A stretch of DNA of 64,000 nucleotides from Acidobacteria bacterium AB60 (GCA_008682415.1 VANK01000001.1:682001-746000); one strand, 5' to 3'; shown: positions 25,899 through 34,499, counted from the stretch's first letter. Notes: generated from the letters alone by a model not told the origin. Translations and numbers: made by a program.

Positions 25899-26435
25899 CT
25901 AGAGCAGCACGTCGACCTGGATCTGCTCGCCGGGAACGAACTGCCCGCTTCGCACAAAGTCGGAGTGATCCGACCACATGGTGAAGTACTTCTTGTTCAG
26001 GGAGGCCAGCGAGATCTCGGTGAATGCGCCGGACAGCAGCCCCTGCACGTGCATCATGACGCCGGAGAAACGTGCCGCCTCCGAAACCACGATGGCAGCG
26101 AGCGTGATTCCCTCGCTGTCCAGTTTGTCGCCTTTGGAGAACGACGCCAGCTTCGTGATTCGTTTGAAGTCTGAGGCGTTCATTTTAGCCGGCATGCCGA
26201 GATTGTTGTAGTTTTCGCCGCAGAGTTTCTCCACCTCGTACTCTTTGTCTTTGCCCTTGAAGCCGATGATGTACAAGTTCTCCAACTTCATCGTCAGGTC
26301 GACGGAGTCGCCCTCGTGAATCACCTTAATCGTCATCTTTCCCGACTTGTTCTGGGCGCGGGCGAGCTTGATGTCGCCGCGCAGCGTGCCCAGGTCTTTG
26401 AAGTAGTGTTCCATTTGCAGTCGCACTTCCGGCAT
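25899..26435 (-). CDS. Ribosome-inactivating-protein-like rRNA N-glycosidase (ricin A/Shiga toxin A fold)
   Basis: A 178-residue protein whose pattern matches ribosome-inactivating proteins, which depurinate one adenine in the sarcin-ricin loop of large-subunit rRNA. Seen here: LENLYIIGFKG with Y55 (ricin Y80, in NAYVVGYRAG), GENYNNL with Y76 (ricin Y123, in GGNYDRL), SEAARF with E119 and R122 (ricin E177 and R180, identical hexapeptide), and YFTMW with W154 (ricin W211). Glu-to-Trp spacing is 35, against 34 in ricin. AAGGA precedes the ATG. There is no signal peptide and no B-subunit gene, and the C-terminal tail is shorter than in plant toxins. Hand-counted GC for 26041-26340 is 53%, lower than the two neighbouring lines I counted. 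Function is inferred from the motifs. Confidence 0.78.
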   Translation of the reverse strand: MPEVRLQMEHYFKDLGTLRGDIKLARAQNKSGKMTIKVIHEGDSVDLTMKLENLYIIGFKGKDKEYEVEKLCGENYNNLGMPAKMNASDFKRITKLASFSKGDKLDSEGITLAAIVVSEAARFSGVMMHVQGLLSGAFTEISLASLNKKYFTMWSDHSDFVRSGQFVPGEQIQVDVLL

Positions 26436-26597
26436 AGGGGAGTCCTTGTGGGCACGCGCCGCGCGCCCTGGCGTTGCACAACGGAGAAGGCTAACACAAG
26501 ATCGGGGCGTGCCGCGCGAGCAGAAGCCGCAATAACTGACGGCACTAGAGCCTCGCTCACGGTGGAAGGAGGCTCGCTCGATGCGCGAAGAGGAAGG

Positions 26598-27182
26598 CTA
26601 AAGAGTCACGTTAAAGGCGAACGTCTGATTCGATCCGCTGGGCGGGAGGTTTTCAATGCCATCGACCTGAAGGGTCGATCGATGCACGACAGCCTCGCCC
26701 TCGTGGAAGGACACGGCGGAGACGCCGAAGGCCATGACGAGGCCGCTGGAGGCCGCCGGATCGGGGGGGATGGTCCAGGAATAGGGAATGGTGAGGGTGC
26801 AGGTGGCGGCCCCGGGGCCGGAGGAGGTAGCGATGCCATTGGCCGTCTCGATGCCGCCGACCACTGCCGCATTGTTCAGGTCGAGGATGCCGCCGATGAG
26901 CGTCAGGGAGCAGTGGAACCGCGTGTCACGCGAGAAGCGCGAGACGGCGCTGATATTGATGGCGACGCTGACCGTACCTGTGGTGGGTGGTATGGCGCTG
27001 GACTGCACCGCGGGTCTGATCTGCACACCGGTTGCGTTCACGGATCCATGCTGCGCGTCATAACTAAAGTGCAGGTTGCCGGCCGGGATGTGGGCGAGCG
27101 AGGTGGCGGCGTTCTGCGCGGACACGACGCCCGCGGCGAGCACGCACACGAAGGCAGCGAGGAGAGTGGGGGAACGTCTCAT
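26598..27182 (-). CDS. Secreted beta-rich hypothetical protein
   Basis: A 194-residue exported protein of unknown function. The ATG at 27182 has GGAG at good spacing and starts a signal peptide (MRRSPTLLAAFVCVLAAGVVSA, cut after SA). The rest is Ser/Thr/Ala-rich with alternating hydrophobic residues, few charges and two cysteines (RFHCSLTL, ATCTLTI), typical of an extracellular beta-sandwich. It lies 162 bases upstream of the RIP-like gene on the same strand, so cotranscription is possible but not shown. Confidence 0.65.
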   Translation of the reverse strand: MRRSPTLLAAFVCVLAAGVVSAQNAATSLAHIPAGNLHFSYDAQHGSVNATGVQIRPAVQSSAIPPTTGTVSVAINISAVSRFSRDTRFHCSLTLIGGILDLNNAAVVGGIETANGIATSSGPGAATCTLTIPYSWTIPPDPAASSGLVMAFGVSAVSFHEGEAVVHRSTLQVDGIENLPPSGSNQTFAFNVTL

Positions 27183-27427
27183 GGCTTAACTCCGACTTGA
27201 AATGTAGGGGGCCGTGGGAAAGACTGGCAGCATCGTCCCACAGTGCGGATTCGGGCGGCAATGAAAAAATAGCGTCCGACCCGTTACGATGGTCGGACGA
27301 ACCAATGGGGCTTCGGTTCAGGACGAGCAAAACATTCATGTGCCGGTCATCACCCGGCGGCTCGAATTCCGTCCTCTAAAATCAGAGCAGAAGATCAACG
27401 ATCAAAGGCGAGGGACCCAAGCGAACC

Positions 27428-28189
27428 ATGTCACGCAAAGCTCTGATTGCCGCCAATTGGAAGATGTACAAAACCCCAACCGAGGCGGAGGCCTTTGTGA
27501 AGGCCTTTCTTCCGCTCGTCGCCGGACACACGCGCGACGAGATCGCGCTCTTTCCTTCTCCGGTGCTGCTGCCGGCAGTCATCGCGGCCTGCAAAGGCTC
27601 GCAGGTAGCGGTGGGCGCTCAAAACATCTACTTCGCAGAGGAGGGCGCGTACACCGGCGAGACGTCGATTGGCCAGCTGATCGCCGTGGGCGGGACCCAC
27701 ACGCTGATCGGGCACTCGGAGCGCAGGCAGTACTTCGGAGAGACGGACGAGATTGTGAACAAGAAGCTGCACACGGCTTTGAAGCACAAGATCGTCCCGG
27801 TGGTCTGCATCGGTGAAGTGCTCGCTGAGCGCGAGGCGGGCAAGACAGAGGACGTGCTCAAGACGCAGGTGACGGGTGCGTTCGCGGGGATCAACGGACT
27901 CTCGCCCGAAGCGATCTCCCTGATCGTGATTGCGTACGAGCCGGTCTGGGCCATCGGAACGGGCAAGACGGCAACCCCAGAGATGGCAGCGGATGCGCAT
28001 CGCATTGTGCGCGCTGAGGTCGCCAAACTGCTGGGCGCCGATGTCGCGAATAAGATGAGGATCCTGTACGGCGGCAGCGTGAAGCCGGACAATGCCACCG
28101 CACTGCTCAGCCAGGAGGAGATTGACGGCGCCCTGGTGGGAGGAGCGAGCCTCAAGCCGGATTCCTTCACGGCCATCGTCAAGTACTGA
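27428..28189 (+). CDS. tpiA: Triosephosphate isomerase
   Basis: A 253-residue glycolytic enzyme interconverting dihydroxyacetone phosphate and glyceraldehyde-3-phosphate. Catalytic residues are all present: K12 in ANWKMYK, H96 in IGHSERR, and E171 in AYEPVWAIGTGK. The phosphate-binding loop YGGSVKPDN and the late LVGGASLKPDSF are normal. In many bacteria gap, pgk and tpiA are adjacent; here 4.3 kb of unrelated genes separates tpiA from pgk. Confidence 0.97.
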   Translation: MSRKALIAANWKMYKTPTEAEAFVKAFLPLVAGHTRDEIALFPSPVLLPAVIAACKGSQVAVGAQNIYFAEEGAYTGETSIGQLIAVGGTHTLIGHSERRQYFGETDEIVNKKLHTALKHKIVPVVCIGEVLAEREAGKTEDVLKTQVTGAFAGINGLSPEAISLIVIAYEPVWAIGTGKTATPEMAADAHRIVRAEVAKLLGADVANKMRILYGGSVKPDNATALLSQEEIDGALVGGASLKPDSFTAIVKY

Positions 28190-28251
28190 CCTCACAAGCA
28201 TGCGTGCGTCCGGCCGCGAACGGCTCGCCGCCGCCGGACGTATCATGGTTC

Positions 28252-29427
28252 ATGCTAGCCTCCACGCCCGTCGCCTCCGCAGACCACAGGTTCCCGTCGA
28301 CCACGGCAGCTCCGGGCCGTGATCAGTACATTGACCGGTTGCGCAGCGTGATGACCGCGCTGGTGATCCTGCACCACGTAGCAATCACCTACGGCGCGCC
28401 GGGCGGATGGTTCTACTACGAACTGAAGCCTTCCGGCTCCGCTTCTAGCATCCTGCTGACCTTCTTTGTTGCCACGAACCAGGCTTATTTCATGGGCTTC
28501 TTCTTTCTGCTGGCGGGCTACTTCACGCCTTCGTCGCTGGAACGGAAGGGATACGGACGGTTTATCGGCGATCGATTTCTGCGGCTGGGCCTGCCACTCC
28601 TCGCCTTCATTCTGCTGATTGGCCCGCTGACAGTAGCAGTAGCGGCCGCCGGACAAGGGAAGAGCTTCTGGGGCACATTGGCATGGCTCTGGAGTCACGG
28701 AACGATCATCAATGGGCCCATGTGGTTTGTGCAGGCTCTGCTGATCTTCACTTTGGGCTATTGCGGGTGGCGCGCGATCGGGGGAGCACTGCTCTCACAA
28801 GGAGAGAGAAAAGCGTCTCCAATTCCGGCGCAGCGCTGGTGGCTGGCGAGCGCACTTCTGGTGGCCGCGGCGGCTTGGCTGATTCGGCTGGCAGTTCCTG
28901 TAGGCGTCAACGTAATGGGTCTGCAGCTGGGGTATTTCGCGGCGTACATCTTTCTCTTTTCCCTTGGGATTGCGGCATGGCGGCACGATTGGCTCTCCCA
29001 ACTGCAATGGAAGCACGCGCGCTGGTGGGTCCTTGGGCTGGCCTTGAGCTGGCCGGTGATGCCGGCGGCCATCGTGGCGGCATTCGCGCTCAAGAGCCGG
29101 GCGAGCTTCGGTGGAGGATCCGCGTGGCCAGCGGTGATCTACGCGTTCTGGGAACCGTTCGTCGCGTGGGGCTTGATCGCCGCGTGGCTGCTGGTGTTCC
29201 GAGCGAAGATGAACGGTCCGTCGTCCTTCTGGTCCTGGGTGAATCGACGGGCGTATGCGGTATACATCATTCATCCCGTGGTGCTGGTGGGTGTAGCGCT
29301 GCTGCTGCACCGGTGGGTTGCGCCGGCGCTGGTGAAGTTTGCTGCGGCGGGTGCATTGAGTTGCGTGGGGACGTGGCTGGTGGCTGATCCACTGGTGCGG
29401 ATGCCGGGGCTGCGCCGGATCGTGTAG
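28252..29427 (+). CDS. Acyltransferase_3 family integral membrane protein
   Basis: A 391-residue multi-pass inner-membrane acyltransferase (OafA/OafB-like group, without a SGNH domain). These proteins move acyl groups, often acetyl, onto exported sugars or lipids. The N-terminal motif RDQYIDRLRSVMTALVILHH, containing the family Arg and His-His, is followed by about ten hydrophobic helices. The start is uncertain: ATG 28252 is chosen, GTG 28204 is possible, and neither has a good ribosome site. It follows tpiA by about 60 bases. Confidence 0.82.
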   Translation: MLASTPVASADHRFPSTTAAPGRDQYIDRLRSVMTALVILHHVAITYGAPGGWFYYELKPSGSASSILLTFFVATNQAYFMGFFFLLAGYFTPSSLERKGYGRFIGDRFLRLGLPLLAFILLIGPLTVAVAAAGQGKSFWGTLAWLWSHGTIINGPMWFVQALLIFTLGYCGWRAIGGALLSQGERKASPIPAQRWWLASALLVAAAAWLIRLAVPVGVNVMGLQLGYFAAYIFLFSLGIAAWRHDWLSQLQWKHARWWVLGLALSWPVMPAAIVAAFALKSRASFGGGSAWPAVIYAFWEPFVAWGLIAAWLLVFRAKMNGPSSFWSWVNRRAYAVYIIHPVVLVGVALLLHRWVAPALVKFAAAGALSCVGTWLVADPLVRMPGLRRIV

Positions 29428-29484
29428 AGAGCCACGAACCGCGTGTGATGGTCCGTGTGAAGGTCAGGGAGGAAGACAAAAATT

Positions 29485-29516
29485 CGCCTCCGAAGGAATT
29501 CGTCGCTTCGGAGGCG
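29485..29516 (-). terminator. Intrinsic terminator-like hairpin, minus strand
   Basis: A perfect 11-base stem (CGCCTCCGAAG/CTTCGGAGGCG) with a 10-base loop. Read on the minus strand it is followed by AATTTTTG, a U-tract, so it would stop leftward transcripts. No minus-strand gene is recognised to its right. On the plus strand it follows the acyltransferase stop but lacks a T-run. Confidence 0.6.
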
Positions 29517-29550
29517 CTTGTATGAGACCAAGTAAGGATAATGACGGGGA

Positions 29551-29591
29551 CCAGTAGCCGGCACTGGAGGTCGGTAGCACGCGGCTACTGG
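29551..29591. ncRNA. Candidate structured RNA element
   Basis: CCAGTAGCCG (29551-29560) pairs perfectly with CGGCTACTGG (29582-29591), and flanking GGGGA/GATCCC can extend the stem. With the minus-strand terminator 35 bases away it could be the 3' half of a small RNA transcribed leftward. No known family is recognised. Confidence 0.25.
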
Positions 29592-29735
29592 TGATCCCTG
29601 CACTAACGAGACGGGCTGCGGCTTCCCCTTTCCACAACTTGCCTCGTGTCGCCCGGCTCAAGAGCGGTCTGTTTACTGCCGGCCACCCGAACCATGTTGA
29701 CAATTGGAGTTTCTCCGATCTTGTCCAGGGAGTCC

Positions 29736-29749
29736 GTGACGGCCGTCAC
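29736..29749. promoter_or_regulatory. 14-base perfect palindrome upstream of purC
   Basis: GTGACGGCCGTCAC reads identically on both strands and lies 143 bases before the purC start. Its size and symmetry suit an operator for a dimeric regulator. No regulator is assigned. Confidence 0.35.
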
Positions 29750-29892
29750 AGGGTATTGTGGGAAAATCGACTTTTGTTTCCCAGGGCTCAAAGCAGCGCT
29801 TCCATTGGTCTTAGCAGCTCTGGACGGATTGACAAACAAGGCACCTGCTTCGACAATCGGAGATTCAGAATGACCCAACGGATGGCCTTCCT

Positions 29893-30786
29893 GTGACTGC
29901 TCTCCTCAAGACAAAATTGGGAACCACACCTCTGCTGGGGCGTGGTAAGGTGCGCGATTTGTATGCAGTAGACGACAAGCTTCTGCTGGTCGCTACCGAT
30001 CGCATTTCGGCGTTCGATCACGTGCTGGGAACGGGTATTCCTGGTAAGGGCAAGATCCTCACGCAAATCTCGCTCTTCTGGTTCGAGATGATGCGCGATA
30101 TTGTCCCCAATCACCTGATCACGGCCGAGGTGAGGGAGTTCCCTGCTTGGTTGCAAGCCTACGGCGACCAATTGGAGGGACGGTCGATGCTGGTGAAGCG
30201 CGCCCAGATGTTTCCGGTGGAGTGCGTGGCGCGGGGCTATCTTGCCGGGTCGGGGTGGAAGGATTATCAGGCGACGGGGGCTCTTTGCGGGATTCCGCTC
30301 CCGGCGGGTCTGCAGGATGGTTCGAGGCTACCGGAGCCGATCTTCACACCGGCGACGAAGAGCCAGGATGGCTCGCATGACGAGAACATCTCTTTTGAAG
30401 GCGTGGAGGACGTAGTGGGCAAAGCGGACGCGGCGGAACTGCGACGTCTCACGCTCGCCATCTACCGCAAAGCGGCGACGCACGCCGAGTCGCGCGGGCT
30501 GATTCTTGCGGATACGAAATTCGAATTTGGAAGAACGGACGAAGGGATCATCCTGGCGGACGAGGTGCTGACGCCGGATTCTTCGCGTTTCTGGGACGGA
30601 TCGGCATGGAAGCCGGGCGGCGCACAGCCGTCGTTCGATAAGCAGTTTGTGCGGGACTACCTCGAATCGATTCGCTGGAACAAGCAGGCACCGGCGCCGA
30701 GCCTGCCGGAAGAGGTTGCCAAGCGGACGCAAGCGAAGTATCTCGAGGCCTTCCGCCTTCTCACGGGACGGCATCTAACCGTCTGA
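29893..30786 (+). CDS. purC: Phosphoribosylaminoimidazole-succinocarboxamide synthase
   Basis: A 297-residue SAICAR synthetase. It joins CAIR and aspartate with ATP in step 8 of purine synthesis. Motifs: GRGKVRDLYAVDDKLLLVATDR with the substrate-binding Lys-Val-Arg-Asp, SAFDHVLGTGIPGKG, ECVARGYLAGSGWKDYQATG, and the later LADTKFEFGR and ADEVLTPDSSRFW. Length matches the long form found in many bacteria. The start is GTG at 29893, with a weak ribosome site. It is followed by cvpA after 30 bases; cvpA is linked to purine genes in other bacteria too. Confidence 0.96.
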   Translation: MTALLKTKLGTTPLLGRGKVRDLYAVDDKLLLVATDRISAFDHVLGTGIPGKGKILTQISLFWFEMMRDIVPNHLITAEVREFPAWLQAYGDQLEGRSMLVKRAQMFPVECVARGYLAGSGWKDYQATGALCGIPLPAGLQDGSRLPEPIFTPATKSQDGSHDENISFEGVEDVVGKADAAELRRLTLAIYRKAATHAESRGLILADTKFEFGRTDEGIILADEVLTPDSSRFWDGSAWKPGGAQPSFDKQFVRDYLESIRWNKQAPAPSLPEEVAKRTQAKYLEAFRLLTGRHLTV

Positions 30787-30816
30787 TTCAGTACCAACGC
30801 GCACGGAGAAAATTCA

Positions 30817-31359
30817 ATGACGCTGGTGGACTGGGCAGTGGTCATTATCCTGATCTGTGCTGTCCTGGGGGGACTTGCGCAGGGTTTTTTTCGCTCAATC
30901 TGTTCTCTTGGCGGGCTGATCCTTGGCCTGGTAATTGCGGCATGGAACTATGGTCATCTCGCCTCTTTGTTATTACCACTTGTCCGAATCCCGGCAATTG
31001 CGAATACAATAGGGTTTCTGCTGATCGCGATTCTTGTGTCAGCCCTCATCGGGCTGCTGGGGAACCTTCTGGCGAAGGCCTTCCGACTACTGGGGCTCGG
31101 GTGGCTGGATTCGCTGGCGGGTGGAATCTTCGGTCTGTTTCAGGGGGTAGTGCTCGTCGTCATCGGAATACTGGTGGTGGTGGCGTTCTTTCCGCAGACC
31201 CACTGGCTTGCGGATGCACGTGTGCCCCGCATGTTCTTCGGAGCATGCCATGTAAGCGCCGACGTTACGCCGTCGGAGTTGGGTGAGCGTGTGCGTTCGG
31301 GCCTGCATCAATGGGAAGCGGAGACGCCGCAATGGATGCATCCAGAGCGGACAAATTGA
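30817..31359 (+). CDS. cvpA: CvpA family membrane protein
   Basis: A 180-residue inner-membrane protein of the CvpA family, named for colicin V production in E. coli and connected to envelope stress and purF. The N-terminus MTLVDWAVVIILICAVLGGL is typical, and four hydrophobic helices follow (to about residue 127) with a soluble C-terminus. It lies directly downstream of purC. Confidence 0.85.
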   Translation: MTLVDWAVVIILICAVLGGLAQGFFRSICSLGGLILGLVIAAWNYGHLASLLLPLVRIPAIANTIGFLLIAILVSALIGLLGNLLAKAFRLLGLGWLDSLAGGIFGLFQGVVLVVIGILVVVAFFPQTHWLADARVPRMFFGACHVSADVTPSELGERVRSGLHQWEAETPQWMHPERTN

Positions 31360-31438
31360 CGGGTTTTGCACAAGACCGCACACGTCCGCAGGGACCAAGA
31401 GTGTGGCAATCTAGAGAGAGCCAAAAGCAAGGGGTGGC

Positions 31439-31729
31439 GTGTTGAAACGAGAACTGGACAGCCTGGTGACGCAGATGCATTCCAGCGGAATCCGTTACGA
31501 TGAGGCCGTGCGCGAGTTCAAACGGCAATACCTGCGCGAAGTATTGATCTCGAACCGCGGGAATCAGTGCAAGGCGGCGGAAGAACTGGGAATGCACCGC
31601 AACACCCTGAGCCGGGCAATGGCGGAGTTGGGGTTGAGCCTGGCCGAAGTGCGCGCCGGTCTCAAGCGTCCGCCGCGGAGCGAACGTCCAGTATTCAGCA
31701 CGGTGCGGCAGACAGTCCGCCAGGGCTGA
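31439..31729 (+). CDS. Fis-type helix-turn-helix regulator
   Basis: A 96-residue DNA-binding protein. The C-terminal half has the Fis/NtrC-type HTH (KAAEELGMHRNTLSRAMAEL, about residues 45-64), preceded by a basic helix with EFKRQYLREVL. It has no AAA+ or receiver domain, so it is a stand-alone Fis-like protein. Start is GTG at 31439 with AGGGG upstream; TTG at 31442 is an alternative. The Pro/Arg-rich tail is unstructured. Confidence 0.82.
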   Translation: MLKRELDSLVTQMHSSGIRYDEAVREFKRQYLREVLISNRGNQCKAAEELGMHRNTLSRAMAELGLSLAEVRAGLKRPPRSERPVFSTVRQTVRQG

Positions 31730-31756
31730 TCGGCGCACCCGGGCTGCGACGGCAGC

Positions 31757-32496
31757 ATGCAAAATTGGTTCCAGCAAACCGGAAAACCCCAGGTAAGTCT
31801 TGCGCCTGCCTTCGTGTGGGATGCGCAGGACGCATACCTATTCGATATTGACGGCACACTCCTGCGCAGCCGCGATCGCATTCACGTGGACAGCTTCGTT
31901 GAGAGCGTCCGGCGAGTGACGGGATTTGAAGTCACGCTGACGGGTATTGCACTGACGGCGCGACGGATACCATGATTCTGCGTGAAGCCTGCCGCCAAGC
32001 AGGCATTCCTCCAGACGTGGTGGAGGCGCAGGCAGGCGCTATTCTGGAAGCAATGTGCACGAGCGTGACGGAGCAACGGCACAAGATGGAGCTGGTGCGG
32101 ATGCCGGGCGTGGAAGACGCGCTTCGGCACCTGGCCGCAAAGGGCAAGCTGCTGGGCGTTGCCACGGGCAACCTGGAGCTGATTGGCTGGGTGAAGATCG
32201 AGCAGGTCGGGCTACGCGAATGGTTTCGCTTCGGAGGATTCAGCGACAATTTTCCGTTGCGTTCGGAACTGGTTGGCCATGCAGCGACGAAGGCCCGCGA
32301 GCTCGCCGGGCCGGAGGCCAAGGTCTGCGTGGTGGGCGATACGCCGCGCGATGTTGAGGCCGCTCACGCGAATTCCCTTCCCGTCATTGCAGTGGCTACC
32401 GGGCGATACTCGTTCGAGGAGCTACGCGCGCTGGAGCCGGAGGCTTGTGCCACCTCGCTTGCCGATCTGATGGCAGAAACGGGGCAGGCACAGTGA
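31757..32496 (+). pseudogene. HAD-family hydrolase, split by a frameshift
   Basis: Two adjacent frames together make one phosphoglycolate-phosphatase-like HAD protein. The first (31757-31975) has the nucleophile motif LFDIDGTLLRSRD; the second (to 32496) has VATGNLELIGW, a cap, and motif IV GDTPRDVEAAHAN. Near 31952-31953 the text reads GCA CT GAC GGC; one extra base would restore a continuous ALDGATDTM, a usual sequence in this family. A single-base deletion (or sequencing error) therefore inactivates or splits the gene. Its end overlaps the start of the secretin gene by GTGA, so both were once in one operon. Confidence 0.8.
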
Positions 32497-34433
32497 GACC
32501 GCGACTCATCAGCCGATGCGCTTTCCTGCTGGTTGCGGCTCTCTCCGCAGCGCAAACGCCGACGACCGGAGTGATGCAGTCTCCGCAGGAACCGACGCAA
32601 TCCCGGGAAGTGCCACCGCAAGCCGCGCGGCCACCACTGAGCCAAGTTCCGGCGAAGCTGCCGAAATCAGGGGAACGGCGCCGCGCGACAAAGCTTTATC
32701 TGGAAGGCACGAAGCGGTACCAGGAGCGGCGCTTTGAAGAGGCGCTCGAGCTGTATCGACAGGCGGCGACTCTTGACCCGACGAATAGCGACTACCAGAT
32801 GTCGGAAGAGGTTGCGAAGAGCCATGCCGTTACGGCACTGCTGCAGGAGGCGGCTCAGGCCCGGACGCGCGGAGACCGCGCGGGCGCGCGGGCGGCGCTG
32901 CAACGGGCTCTAGCGCTCGATCCGGCCAATGCCTCGGTCACCGAGCATCTGCACCAGTTGGCTGACGATGCGGTCGCTGAGAACTCAGATCCAGGCGGCG
33001 CGCGACCGGGCCCGGAACTCGGCGGCCTGGAACACCTAGCTCCAGCGCAGGGCGCGCGGAGCTTCCATATCCGCGCCAATCAGCGACAGATCATCGAGCA
33101 GGTGTTTCGGGCGTGGGGCGTGGAGCCTTCGGTTGATGACAGCGTTCGCGGAAACGTGGCCCGGCTCGATATTGAGGATGCGAGTTTCGCCGAGGCGACA
33201 CGCGCGGTATCGGCCCTGACCGATACGTTCTACGTGCCCCTTGATCCTCATCGAGCGGTGGTGGCACGCGACACGCGCGATCTTCGTCAGCAGTTCACCA
33301 GGCAGGGTGTAGAAACGATCTCGCTAGCCGGATTGACGAATACGGAGATGAACGATCTGGGCAGCATGGCCCGGAATGTCTTTGAGATTCAACAGGTGTC
33401 AGTCGATCCCACGGCTGGCACCATTACTTTGCGCGCTCCCGAAGACGCTCTCAAGGCTTTCAATGCCACTTACCGCGACCTGAACGCGGGACGCAGCGAA
33501 GTGATGATCGACGTGCGTCTGGTTCAACTGGCGCACACGCATACGCGTAACACGGGGGTGACGCCACCCCAGACGGTCACTGCTTTCAACGTGTATAGCG
33601 AAGAGCAGTCGATTCTCAACCAGAATCAGGCCCTGGTACAGCAGATCATCTCGTCCGGATTGGCCTCGCCCGGGGATACGCTGGCCATCCTTGGGATTCT
33701 GCTGGCATCGGGGCAGGTGTCGAGTTCGATCTTCCAGAATGGCATCGCGCTGTTCGGCGGCGGCCTAACGCTGTCTGGCCTCTCTCCGGGGCCGGTACAG
33801 TTCAATTTGAGTCTGAACTCGTCGGATTCGCGCGAGCTTGACGATTTTCAATTACGACTGGAAGACGGGGAGGAGGGCACGCTGAAGAGCGGCACGCGGT
33901 ACCCGATCCAGACCTCGTCGTACTCCAGTTTATCGGCGAACTCTCTAAACATCCCTGGGCTCAATTCGGCGGGAACGTCAGGGGGCCTGGCGGGCCTGGA
34001 GTCCTCTCTGCTAGGCGCGAACACGGCGATTCCGATGGTGCAGTATCAGGATCTTGGGTTGGTTCTCAAGGCCACCCCGCGCGTATTGCGCTCCGGGAAC
34101 GTCGCCCTGAATGTGGATATGAAGATCTCGTCGCTGGCGGGGACTAGCCTGAACGGCGTTCCGGTGCTGGCGAATCGGGCCTACTCTGGAGTGACGACCC
34201 TTCGGGCCAATGAGGGGTTCGTGATTGCCAGCGAAATGAACAGCAATGAGGCGCGCGCCGTGAGCGGCTGGCCCGGATTAACCGAAATTCCGGGGCTGAA
34301 CAATATCACCGACAAAAACGTGCAGAAGAACGAGTCGACGCTGCTCATCATCATGACGCCGCGCCTGGTACACGTTCCGCATGGAACGGGGCACTCGCCC
34401 ATGATGCCAGTGGAGCGCAGGCTGGCCCGCTGA
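32493..34433 (+). CDS. TPR-containing secretin (GspD/PilQ superfamily)
   Basis: A 646-residue exported outer-membrane secretin subunit. GTG 32493 overlaps the preceding stop and begins a signal peptide (RLISRCAFLLVAALSAA). TPR repeats span about residues 70-150 (GTKRYQERRFEEALELYRQA, then RAALQRALALDPANA). A secretin N-domain follows (about 185-330) and then the secretin core, with EVMIDVRLVQL, the glycine-rich gate, and the late NITDKNVQKNESTLLIIMTPRLV ending, cited by its key residues. Secretins form multimeric pores for type II secretion or type IV pili. No other gsp or pil genes are in the window, so the assignment to a system is open. Confidence 0.88.
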   Translation: MRPRLISRCAFLLVAALSAAQTPTTGVMQSPQEPTQSREVPPQAARPPLSQVPAKLPKSGERRRATKLYLEGTKRYQERRFEEALELYRQAATLDPTNSDYQMSEEVAKSHAVTALLQEAAQARTRGDRAGARAALQRALALDPANASVTEHLHQLADDAVAENSDPGGARPGPELGGLEHLAPAQGARSFHIRANQRQIIEQVFRAWGVEPSVDDSVRGNVARLDIEDASFAEATRAVSALTDTFYVPLDPHRAVVARDTRDLRQQFTRQGVETISLAGLTNTEMNDLGSMARNVFEIQQVSVDPTAGTITLRAPEDALKAFNATYRDLNAGRSEVMIDVRLVQLAHTHTRNTGVTPPQTVTAFNVYSEEQSILNQNQALVQQIISSGLASPGDTLAILGILLASGQVSSSIFQNGIALFGGGLTLSGLSPGPVQFNLSLNSSDSRELDDFQLRLEDGEEGTLKSGTRYPIQTSSYSSLSANSLNIPGLNSAGTSGGLAGLESSLLGANTAIPMVQYQDLGLVLKATPRVLRSGNVALNVDMKISSLAGTSLNGVPVLANRAYSGVTTLRANEGFVIASEMNSNEARAVSGWPGLTEIPGLNNITDKNVQKNESTLLIIMTPRLVHVPHGTGHSPMMPVERRLAR

Positions 34434-34450
34434 GGGCCAGCATAAAGAAT

Positions 34451-34477
34451 TGCCCCGACATCGCGGATGCCGGGGCA
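34451..34477. terminator. Bidirectional hairpin between secretin and DsbA-like genes
   Basis: TGCCCCG-A-CATC, loop GCG, GATG-C-CGGGGCA: an 11-pair stem with one internal mismatch, placed between convergent stop codons (34433 and 34500). The plus-strand side is followed by TTCGGTTT, the minus-strand side by ATTCTTTATG, so it could terminate both genes. Confidence 0.7.
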
Positions 34478-34499
34478 TTCGGTTTCGTGAGTTTTGGGA

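Larger units (their letters stand above)
29428..29892. other. Intergenic region with structured inverted repeats before purC
   Basis: A 465-base gap containing two strong stem candidates (29485-29516 and 29551-29591) and a 14-base palindrome (29736-29749). The small reading frames in it have no ribosome site or family resemblance. A minus-strand structured RNA ending at 29485 is possible. Confidence 0.5.

Noticed and set aside
25899..26435. Shiga-toxin phage origin for the RIP-like gene
   Set aside because: There is no B-subunit gene, no signal peptide and no phage genes near it, and the protein is much shorter than Stx A.
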